22,889 nucleotides of DNA from JBBFMJ01 sp037441225. Its GTDB lineage: Bacteria > Acidobacteriota > Thermoanaerobaculia > UBA2201. Below, piece after piece: positions 1 through 6,832 of the stretch (position 1 is its first letter; every line of letters begins with the position of its first letter). The position numbers and the translations under genes are program-made. The notes beneath the pieces were generated by a model. It worked only from the letters and a program-made list of their open reading frames with translations. It was not told the DNA's origin and did no database searches. The stretch spans positions 1 through 22,889 of the forward strand of contig JBBISU010000047.1 of NCBI GenBank assembly GCA_037441225.1. The letters are read 5' to 3'.

Positions 1-65
1 CAAATGCTAAATGCTGCTCTATTGCGCTGCTGCTCTTTATTAATTGCCACAAAAATTCAAATAAT

Positions 66-92
66 ACACGGACACGGATAACGGACACGGAC
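66..92. repeat. Short tandem ACACGG/ATAACGG repeat
   Basis: The stretch is built from near-identical 6-7 base units, ACACGG twice, then ATAACGG, then ACACGG. It is far richer in CpG than the coding DNA around it. Its ATAACGG unit returns in the opposite orientation near the right end of the window (22758-22767, GTTATCCGTT). The neighbouring non-coding DNA also has weak repeats of a GCTGCTCTATT-like motif near positions 14-24 and 101-110. I read it as part of a dispersed non-coding repeat family. No gene is visible in 1-140. Confidence 0.5.
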
Positions 93-107
93 AGCGAACT
101 GCTGTTC
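89..107. repeat. Small hairpin next to the tandem repeat
   Basis: ACAGC (91-95) and GCTGT (101-105) are perfect inverted arms around a 5-base loop, extended by a G-T and a G-C pair to a 7-bp stem. The hairpin lies downstream of the minus-strand yjbQ gene. There is no clean U-run on that strand, so terminator function is possible but unproven. Confidence 0.35.
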
Positions 108-140
108 TATTTTATCCCATTTTCAACTGAATTTTTTTGG

Positions 141-536
141 TTAATTACTTATAAACTTTACCCAAACCTCTCTATTTCTTGGTCCATCAAATTCACAAAA
201 GAATATATGTTGCCAGGTCCCTAATTTTAAATTTCCTTCCTCCACAATTACAAATAAACTTTGTCCTACAAGAACACTTTGGATATGGGCATCTGCATTT
301 CCTTCTGTATGTTTATAATTATGATGGAAAGGTATTTTTTGAGAAAGTGTATCTATTATATCTTCTGCAACATCTGGATCTGCTCCTTCATTTATAGTAA
401 TTCCAGCAGTTGTATGGGGAATGTAAAGGATAATTGCGCCATCTTTATAATTTTTTTCTCTAATTAATTTAGTTAAATAAGGATTTAAATCTATGAGATC
501 TTTTCTTCTCCTTGTAGATATGAATATTTTTTCCAT
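141..536 (-). CDS. yjbQ: YjbQ/UPF0047 family protein
   Basis: A 131-residue protein of the YjbQ (UPF0047) family, which is about this length throughout. The family is small and cytoplasmic. The E. coli member has been reported to have weak thiamine-phosphate synthase activity, but the physiological role is not settled. All hallmark motifs are present: HTTAGITINE at 41-50, H76, NADAHI at 80-85, LGTWQ at 105-109 and FDGPR at 116-120. These contain the conserved His and Glu residues of the family pocket, so the protein looks intact. The ATG start lies 6 nt after the stop of the chemoreceptor-like gene, and a GAGG ribosome site overlaps that stop, so the two genes are almost certainly co-transcribed. 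No thiamine gene lies nearby to support a role in that pathway. Confidence 0.93.
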   Translation of the reverse strand: MEKIFISTRRRKDLIDLNPYLTKLIREKNYKDGAIILYIPHTTAGITINEGADPDVAEDIIDTLSQKIPFHHNYKHTEGNADAHIQSVLVGQSLFVIVEEGNLKLGTWQHIFFCEFDGPRNREVWVKFISN

Positions 537-542
537 AAAAGT

Positions 543-3500
543 TTATTCCTCAATCCAAATTTCTTTAAATCTTATTGGTGGCGGGCTTAAATAGGGTATC
601 AAATTTTGAACATAAGGTTTGTAAAAGATAAAATCCTTTGAATAAAACAAAAATACAACTGCCGCATCTTCTATTATCATCTTGTCTAAATTTTGATACA
701 TTTCTTCTCTTAAAGAACTATCCTGAACAAACCTTGCTTTTTCAACCAATTCATTAAAAGTTGGATTAAAATAATGCAATTGCATTAAATCACTTTTTGA
801 ATAAAACAAATTTGAAAAGAAGTTATCTGGATGAGGAAAATCAGCAAGCCATTGGGTCATAAAAAGAGCAGATCTCTTCTTTTCTCTTCTCAACCTTTGA
901 ATTTCCTCTGGTGGAAGGAAAGTTATTTCAATGTCTATGCCTACTTTAGAGAGGTCTTCTATTATAAATGGCAAGATAGTATCTTCCATTTTTTCTGTGG
1001 AAGGATGCCATAAGGATAGTTTTAATCCTGCCCCATAACCTGCTTCTTTTAACAAACTTCTTGCTTCTTCGGGATTATGGGAATATTGAGGTGCTGTTAA
1101 AGAATGTCCCAAAATATTTGGAGGCAGTATTCCTCTTGCAATTTGATAAAAGCCCCCAAAAAATTCTTGATTTATTCTTTCTTTATTAATAGCATAATTT
1201 AATGCCTTTCTAACCCTTAAATCTTTCAATGGTTCATATGCCTGATTTATTCCTAAAAATATTGTCTTTAAGGATTGGATAGGAATGTAAAATATTGATT
1301 CTTCTTTAAGTGTCTGGAATTTTGATAAAGGAAAGTCAGTTAGAATATCTAATTTCCCTTCCAAGAACCTGTTAACTTTTTCTATAGGCGAGATTGGTTC
1401 TATTGAAAAAATTATTTCATCAAGATTAGGAAAGGAAGAATCATAATAATTTGTGTTCTTTTTGAGCTTTACATAAGATTCTTTTGCAACCTCATCAATG
1501 ATGAAAGGTCCAGAACCAACTGGATTAAAACCAAAGGAAGAAAAGTTTTCTTTAAATTCCTTTGGAATAATTGAGGTTTCTCCAAGGGCAAGTAAACTTA
1601 GAAAATATGATAAGGGCTGCCTTAAATGTATCTTAAATTTTGTTTTATCAATAATTTCAAAACCTGGCACATCTTTTCTTTTCCCCTTCATAAATTCTTC
1701 AGCCCCTTCAACTTCAGAAAAGATCCATTTTGCATGAGAAGAAGAGGAAGGATGCATTAACCTTAAAAAGGAAGCTTTTATATCTTCAGAATCCATTGTT
1801 TTTCCATTATGGAAACTTACTCCAGATTTCAGGTAAATTAAATATGTTCTTCCAAAATCTGTAACTTCAACATCTTCTGAAAGAGAATTTAATATATTTA
1901 AGCCAGAACCATAGGTCAATAAAGTATCAAAGATATTATGGATTATGTAATTATTTGCTATATATGTAGAAGTTATTGGATCAAAGATATAATCCCCCCT
2001 CCATGTCAGGTGCATTCTGGCACCTCCGCCTTTTATTGCTTCTGGCAGCTTATAGGAAGAAATTCTATTTTTCATTGTAAGGGATTCTGAATCCAATTTT
2101 TCTGCTGTTGAGGCAAGGATTTGTGCAGAAGCAGAGGTCTCCATATTGACCTTATGCAAAATATCTATTCCATCAAGTATTTTGTATGTGCTTCCTTTTA
2201 ATTGTTTTGAAACTTGAATTAAATTATTTATGCTTTTTTGAATTTCTTCTACTGCTTTTGAAATTGCCTTTGACCCTTGTAACTGTTCATCTAAGGATTT
2301 CAGTATTTGTTTTGAGGATTCCTTCATATGGAGTGACTTAGAAGTGGTTTGGCTTGAAATTTTTGAAACATTTTCCATTTCTCTTGCCATGTTTTGTATC
2401 ATATTTGTAATGCTTTCCATTGCCAATGTCACTTGTTCAGAGCCCTTTGTCTGTTCTTGTGTTGATTTTGATATTTCATCCATACTGCTTGCAAACTTTT
2501 CAATGTACCTGAAGATTATTTCAAGGGAGTTCTTTGCTTCCAAAGATTTCGAAACAGTCCTTTGAACCTTTTCTGTAACATTTTGCATTGCTTCCATTGC
2601 ACTTTCAACCCTTTTTTGAACATTTGTAATAAGTTTTGAAATCTCTCCAGTAGATGAATAAGTTCTTTCAGATAAATCCCTTATCTCATCAGCAACAACA
2701 GCAAAACCCTTTCCTTTTTCCTTTGCCTGCGCTGCAATTATTGCTGCATTTAAAGCCAAAAGGTTTGTCTGGGATGTTATTTGTTCAATTACTCTTACAA
2801 TTTCTCCAATCTCTTGAGATGATAAACCCAATTCTTTTATAGTATTTAAGGTAGAAGAGATAACTTCTTCCATTTCATTTACAGATTCCACAGAAGATTC
2901 AACTGCTTCTTGTCCTTTTTTTGCTGACTCTAATGTTTCATGGGCTATTTTTGCCGAAGCAACTGCTCTTTTTTCTACCTCTCCTATAGTTGCATTCATT
3001 TCAATCATAGAGGAAGAGGTTTCAACAGCAGAAGAAGAGATTTCTTCCAGCATTGAAGATAAATTTTTTAATGCCTTTTCATTTTCTTCTATTACATTGA
3101 TCATCTCTTGAACAAAATCATTTAAATTTTTTGCAAAAACAGCTGATTCTTCAATGGAAGCACTCATCTGTAAAATTGAAGAAGCAGTTTCTTCTGAGGC
3201 AACTGAAAGCTTTTCTATTGAATTATGCAAAAGAGAGATTGATTTATGGATTTCTTCCAAGATTGCAGAAGTTGTTTCTGAGGAATTTAGTTGATCTGTT
3301 GCATTTTTTAAAAGTCCTTGAGAAATTTTTAAAATTGATCTGGATGCCTTGTGGATTTCTTGAGAAAGAGACAAGAAATAAATTATCATCCTATGAAGAA
3401 TGTTTCCTAAAAAGAGGAGGGATAAGCTAATTGTTTTGGATTGGGTGTATTCAAGTAATTCATTTTTATCAAATCTTAAATCCCCTTCTGCCATCTGGTA

Positions 3501-3716
3501 AAAAGCTTTTTGAATTCCTTCCCTTCTTTTTTGGATTGATTTTCGCAAGATTTTAACGAGTAAAATACCTCCAAAAAATTGCAAAATCAAGGCAGTAAAA
3601 AGAAGTATAAAAAATTTTCCTGTTGGGATGGAAAGGGATAACAAAACTATGACATAAGCTAAAAAGGATAGAAAAATAAAAATATAATAACTCATACCTT
3701 TTAAATATGTTAACAT
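543..3716 (-). CDS. Chemoreceptor-like signalling protein fused to a family 5 substrate-binding domain
   Basis: About 1057 residues from the first ATG. Two hydrophobic segments (about 9-30 and 35-54) are followed by a basic stretch with the sequence KILRKSIQKRREGIQK. By the positive-inside rule this puts the rest of the chain in the cytoplasm. A third, weaker hydrophobic stretch lies at about 96-117. Residues 120-555 form a long Ser/Thr/Glu-rich coiled coil of the methyl-accepting chemotaxis (MCP) type. The hairpin tip is at about 318-344 (NLLALNAA, then GKGFAVVADEIRDLSERT). From about 567 to the end is a domain typical of SBP_bac_5 (DppA/OppA/NikA-like) solute-binding proteins, with motifs such as LKSGVSFHNGKTMDSEDIKA and RKALNYAINKERI. 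The order, ligand domain after signalling domain, is the reverse of ordinary MCPs. The computed open frame reaches a TTG at 3734, but that would overlap the divergent gene, so I prefer ATG at 3716. ATG at 3695 is also possible. No che gene or transporter lies nearby. Confidence 0.85.
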   Translation of the reverse strand: MLTYLKGMSYYIFIFLSFLAYVIVLLSLSIPTGKFFILLFTALILQFFGGILLVKILRKSIQKRREGIQKAFYQMAEGDLRFDKNELLEYTQSKTISLSLLFLGNILHRMIIYFLSLSQEIHKASRSILKISQGLLKNATDQLNSSETTSAILEEIHKSISLLHNSIEKLSVASEETASSILQMSASIEESAVFAKNLNDFVQEMINVIEENEKALKNLSSMLEEISSSAVETSSSMIEMNATIGEVEKRAVASAKIAHETLESAKKGQEAVESSVESVNEMEEVISSTLNTIKELGLSSQEIGEIVRVIEQITSQTNLLALNAAIIAAQAKEKGKGFAVVADEIRDLSERTYSSTGEISKLITNVQKRVESAMEAMQNVTEKVQRTVSKSLEAKNSLEIIFRYIEKFASSMDEISKSTQEQTKGSEQVTLAMESITNMIQNMAREMENVSKISSQTTSKSLHMKESSKQILKSLDEQLQGSKAISKAVEEIQKSINNLIQVSKQLKGSTYKILDGIDILHKVNMETSASAQILASTAEKLDSESLTMKNRISSYKLPEAIKGGGARMHLTWRGDYIFDPITSTYIANNYIIHNIFDTLLTYGSGLNILNSLSEDVEVTDFGRTYLIYLKSGVSFHNGKTMDSEDIKASFLRLMHPSSSSHAKWIFSEVEGAEEFMKGKRKDVPGFEIIDKTKFKIHLRQPLSYFLSLLALGETSIIPKEFKENFSSFGFNPVGSGPFIIDEVAKESYVKLKKNTNYYDSSFPNLDEIIFSIEPISPIEKVNRFLEGKLDILTDFPLSKFQTLKEESIFYIPIQSLKTIFLGINQAYEPLKDLRVRKALNYAINKERINQEFFGGFYQIARGILPPNILGHSLTAPQYSHNPEEARSLLKEAGYGAGLKLSLWHPSTEKMEDTILPFIIEDLSKVGIDIEITFLPPEEIQRLRREKKRSALFMTQWLADFPHPDNFFSNLFYSKSDLMQLHYFNPTFNELVEKARFVQDSSLREEMYQNLDKMIIEDAAVVFLFYSKDFIFYKPYVQNLIPYLSPPPIRFKEIWIEE

Positions 3717-3721
3717 ATTTA
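3702..3721. promoter_or_regulatory. Perfect 20-bp palindrome between divergent gene starts
   Basis: TAAATATGTTAACATATTTA is identical to its own reverse complement over 20 bp, centred on GTTAAC. It ends 2 nt before the GTG start of the prenyl synthase gene and covers the ATG (3714-3716) preferred for the minus-strand receptor gene. The position and symmetry suit a dimeric regulator or a shared control element. Chance is possible in such AT-rich DNA, but a palindrome of this length exactly here is notable. Confidence 0.45.
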
Positions 3722-3723
3722 TT

Positions 3724-4605
3724 GTGAAACTCAAAATTTTTTTGGAGAATTATAAAGAAGAAATAGAAAAAGCAATAGAAGAAATAATTTCTGAAGAAAA
3801 GAATATTCCTCCCTTGTTAAAGGAAGGTTTGAAATATTGCTTAATAAACAGGGGGAAAAGGATAAGGCCCCTTTTATCCCTCTTGACTTGTTATGTATTA
3901 GGTGGGAAGGTTTCAAAAGCAATAAAACTTTCACTATCAATTGAACTTGTCCATACTTCTTCCCTTATTTTGGACGATTTACCTTCTATGGATAATTCAC
4001 TTTTAAGAAGAGGAAAAAAATCACTTTGGGCAAAATATGGTGAAGATTTAGCCATCCTTTTAGCTTTTGCATTGCTTAATAAGGCATATTATTTGCTTTT
4101 AAAAGAAGCATTAAAATTTCCACAAGAAAAATATCCCGTTGAGAAATATTTGGAAGCATTTTTTGAGGCAATTGGATTTAAAGGGTTGATTTCAGGTCAG
4201 TTTCTTGATCTACACCCTGAAAAAGAAAAGTCCTTTGAACTCCTCGAAAATATACATTCTTTAAAGACAGGTTCACTTTTTATTCTTTCTGTAAAGATAG
4301 GGGCAATGGCTGCTCAAGCAAAGAGAAAAGAAATTGAAGCTTTGGAAATTTATGCAAAAAATTTGGGGCTTGCCTTCCAGATACAGGACGACCTCTTAGA
4401 TTTAATTGGTAATGAAGAAGATATGGGGAAGCCAAAGGGAAAAGATACAAAAAAAATTACCTTTACAAATATTTTAGGCATTGAAGATTCAAAAAAAGCA
4501 ATAGATGCCTTGATTGAAACATCAATTAATTCATTGAAACCATTAAAAGAAAAGGGTAATTTGCTCCAGAGTTTTGCCTCCTATGTCAGAGAAAGAAAAA
4601 ATTAA
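3724..4605 (+). CDS. ispA: Polyprenyl (farnesyl/geranylgeranyl-type) diphosphate synthase
   Basis: A 293-residue trans-prenyltransferase that condenses isopentenyl diphosphate with an allylic diphosphate, supplying C15-C20 chains for quinones and lipid carriers. Visible motifs, in order, are: GKRIRPLL (44-51); first Asp-rich motif DDLPSMD (84-90), with the two-residue insertion typical of bacterial short-chain enzymes; LLRRGK (93-98); SGQFLDL (157-163); KTG (181-183); and second Asp-rich motif FQIQDDLLD (218-226). The residue just before the first motif is Leu where bacterial enzymes usually have His, and Ser sits five residues before it where Tyr is common. A somewhat longer product such as C20 is therefore possible. 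The symbol stands for the family, not for proven product length. GTG is the only start that gives the usual N-terminus, and no clear ribosome site precedes it. The 3' end overlaps the next gene by 23 nt. Confidence 0.9.
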   Translation: MKLKIFLENYKEEIEKAIEEIISEEKNIPPLLKEGLKYCLINRGKRIRPLLSLLTCYVLGGKVSKAIKLSLSIELVHTSSLILDDLPSMDNSLLRRGKKSLWAKYGEDLAILLAFALLNKAYYLLLKEALKFPQEKYPVEKYLEAFFEAIGFKGLISGQFLDLHPEKEKSFELLENIHSLKTGSLFILSVKIGAMAAQAKRKEIEALEIYAKNLGLAFQIQDDLLDLIGNEEDMGKPKGKDTKKITFTNILGIEDSKKAIDALIETSINSLKPLKEKGNLLQSFASYVRERKN

Positions 4606-6241
4606 TTGGGAAGAATTTAGAAAAAAACTTGAAGAAAAGGGATACCTTGAACCTGGGAAAAAGAGTTTTTTCATAAATTTCAGTTTAAAGTCATTAAGTT
4701 TTTTTCAATCCCTTTTAAGGCTTTCTTTCCTATTTTCAATTTTAAGTTCTTTTGTTATTTCATTAATAATTACAATTGCCATTTCTTTTTTTCAAAAAAA
4801 AGCAATTCCTGTACTTTTTATTTATTATTTTCCAATATTTTTCATACTTTTTTTTGGCATAATTCCTTTGACAAGCTTAATTTTAAGGATTAAACACTTT
4901 AAAAGCCCTTCCCTTTTTTCTCTTTATTCAAGTTTAATATTGGCTATTTTTTGCAGTCTTTTAATTCAAATAAATTTTAGTTTTTTTATTCAAAAAAATT
5001 TAAGGATTTCTTCCTTTTTTTTAATGACTGCAATATTTTTTGTAATTTTTTTTAAACCCTTTAAAATTTTAAGTTTGCTTTCCTGGAAAGAAATTCCTTT
5101 TAACAAGTTGAGGAGAATAAACCTTTTTGCATTATCTGTTCTTTTATTATTCAGTATATTAGGTTCCATAGCAATTTTTTTAAAAAGCGAAAAGGAATTT
5201 GAACCAATAGCAGTTAAATCAAATTACAACAAGTTGGCAGTTATTGCTGTTGATGTTTTTCCATTAAACAATAAACTTTTTGAAGAAATTTCATTAAAAG
5301 ATAAAATTGAAAAAAGTATGATTTTTAAATTAAAAATTAAAGAGTATAAGGATCCCCCTATTTTTTGGACTGAGATTTCAACTGGTTTTCCTCCAGAAGA
5401 AAATGGATTTTTAAGTTTAAAAACATATAAATTACCCTTTATTGAAAAGGATTTATATCCTTTGCCGCTCTCTTTTATCTTAGAAAAACTAAAAATTGCA
5501 AAGGAGTCCATTTCAACAAGTGGAGTTAGAAAAAAAAGGTCTTTTTGGGAAATCTCATCCCTCTTTGGAAGGCATTCTTTATCTTTAAATTGGTGGGCTT
5601 CTTGGCAACCCTTAGAAAATTCCTGCCAGGTTATTTCAAATCTATATTTTATAAAGGCATTAAAAGGAGAAAAAGGAAATGAGTACCAAATAATTGAGCC
5701 AATTGACTTGAAAAAGGAAAATCTTCCAAAGGGGTTTCAATGGAATAAATTTGTTTTTGATACTTTAAAAGAAAGGATAAAAGATTATTCATTAATTACA
5801 ATTTATTTTCCGGGGATTGATGTACAAGTGGAAGAAATGAAAAAAGAAAATGTTTTTAATTTTTTTGAAAATTCAAAGTATATAGAAGAAAACTTTCAAA
5901 TAATTAAAAACACAATTGAGCTTTTAATTGAAAGAAATTTTAAAATAATATTTATTTCTTATTCTGGAAGAAACAAAGACCTTTGGGGCTGGGGATTTCT
6001 CTATCCAAATCAAAAAAATATGGAAGTTCAAGAAAATATATCGCCTTATTCAATTACTCCTACAATACTAAAAATCTTAAACCTTCCAATTTCAAAAAAA
6101 TTTCCTGAGAAACCCATCCAGATTCCTTTTGAAACTTTTGAAGAATATTATATAGAAGATTATCAGCCCATTGAAAGAGAAAAATCTCAAATTTCTCCAC
6201 CCCCCTTAGAAGAATTAAAGTCCCTTGGTTATTTGCAGTAA
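4583..6241 (+). CDS. Membrane protein with a degenerate alkaline-phosphatase-like domain
   Basis: About 552 residues. The N-terminal third holds roughly five membrane helices (about 45-70, 76-102, 112-135, 143-160, 183-203). The rest follows the motif order of alkaline phosphatase/type I phosphodiesterase superfamily proteins: VIAVDVF near 222, PPIFWTEISTGFPPEENGF near 258-276, NWWASW near 336, DYSLITIYFPGID near 401, KIIFISYSG near 454, and a C-terminal LKSLGYL. The first Asp (D224) and the Thr at the nucleophile position (T263) remain. However, the usual D..GH is GIDVQVEE, the DHG motif is YSG, and the last metal-binding His region has none. It is probably a non-catalytic or altered member. 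It overlaps the prenyl synthase gene. ATG at 4583 is preferred to an in-frame TTG at 4574. Its role is unknown. Confidence 0.72.
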   Translation: MSEKEKINWEEFRKKLEEKGYLEPGKKSFFINFSLKSLSFFQSLLRLSFLFSILSSFVISLIITIAISFFQKKAIPVLFIYYFPIFFILFFGIIPLTSLILRIKHFKSPSLFSLYSSLILAIFCSLLIQINFSFFIQKNLRISSFFLMTAIFFVIFFKPFKILSLLSWKEIPFNKLRRINLFALSVLLLFSILGSIAIFLKSEKEFEPIAVKSNYNKLAVIAVDVFPLNNKLFEEISLKDKIEKSMIFKLKIKEYKDPPIFWTEISTGFPPEENGFLSLKTYKLPFIEKDLYPLPLSFILEKLKIAKESISTSGVRKKRSFWEISSLFGRHSLSLNWWASWQPLENSCQVISNLYFIKALKGEKGNEYQIIEPIDLKKENLPKGFQWNKFVFDTLKERIKDYSLITIYFPGIDVQVEEMKKENVFNFFENSKYIEENFQIIKNTIELLIERNFKIIFISYSGRNKDLWGWGFLYPNQKNMEVQENISPYSITPTILKILNLPISKKFPEKPIQIPFETFEEYYIEDYQPIEREKSQISPPPLEELKSLGYLQ

Positions 6242-6268
6242 AATTCTTTTTAATTTTTTATTCAAATT

Positions 6269-6277
6269 TGGTATAAT
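6269..6277 (+). promoter_or_regulatory. Extended -10 promoter for the transglycosylase gene
   Basis: TGG directly followed by TATAAT (6272-6277) forms an extended -10 element. The -35 region 17 bp upstream is poor (TTTAAT). The -10 ends 6 nt before the ATG at 6284, so transcription would start at or beside the first codon, giving a leaderless mRNA. No ribosome site is present. Confidence 0.6.
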
Positions 6278-6283
6278 AAAAAG

Positions 6284-6832
6284 ATGGAAAGGTATATAAC
6301 AATTTTTATATTTTTTTTATCTTTCTCTATCTATTGTCAGGGAGATTTTAAAGAAAATATTTCCAAATATCATTTTGCTTCAATTGAAAATTATGTTCAA
6401 GAGTATTCCTTTAAGTATGGTTTAGATCCTGAACTTGTAAAAGCAGTTATAAAAGTTGAATCCAATTATAACCCAAAGGCAGTTTCTCCAAAGGGTGCAA
6501 TTGGACTTATGCAACTTCTCCCTTCTACAGCAAAACTTATGGGGGTTGAAGATCCTTATGATATTGAAGAAAATATTTATGGTGGTTGTAAATATTTAAA
6601 ATATTTATTGGAAGAGTTTTCTGGTGATTTAAAGCTTGCCCTTGCTGCTTATAATGCTGGAAAAGAGGTAGTTTTAAAATACAATGGAATTCCTCCTTTT
6701 AATGAAACTGTAAATTATGTTAAAAATATTTTGAAAATTTATAATGGGGATGGCTATTCAAATAAGCAGGTTAGGATTGTAAGAACTGAAGGGGGAAGAA
6801 TTTTAATAACAAATATGAAGAAATTAAGATGA
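6284..6832 (+). CDS. Lytic transglycosylase (SLT domain), secreted
   Basis: A 182-residue murein lytic transglycosylase that would cleave the glycan strands of peptidoglycan in the periplasm, forming 1,6-anhydro-muramyl ends. A signal peptide covers residues 1-19 and ends in IYCQG. It is either cut by signal peptidase I or is an atypical lipoprotein signal. The SLT core runs from about 45 to 150. It contains the catalytic Glu59 in KVESNYNP, GAIGLMQLLP at 71-80, an IYGGCKYLKYLL segment and the substrate-binding AAYNAG motif. The C-terminal tail (about 155-182) resembles the short extension seen in other small SLT proteins and has no recognised domain. The gene appears to be read from a leaderless transcript. 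It overlaps the next gene by ATGA, so the two are translationally coupled. Confidence 0.9.
   Translation: MERYITIFIFFLSFSIYCQGDFKENISKYHFASIENYVQEYSFKYGLDPELVKAVIKVESNYNPKAVSPKGAIGLMQLLPSTAKLMGVEDPYDIEENIYGGCKYLKYLLEEFSGDLKLALAAYNAGKEVVLKYNGIPPFNETVNYVKNILKIYNGDGYSNKQVRIVRTEGGRILITNMKKLR

Noticed and set aside
66..92. CRISPR-like repeats at the window end
   Set aside because: Units of 6-7 bases without spacers, and no cas gene in the window.
3131..3430. Plus-strand open frame inside the receptor gene
   Set aside because: It is the complement of repetitive coiled-coil codons, with no ribosome site or recognisable protein.
4574..4582. TTG start for the phosphatase-like membrane protein
   Set aside because: An ATG three codons later gives a normal N-terminus; neither has a good ribosome site, and ATG is the simpler choice.
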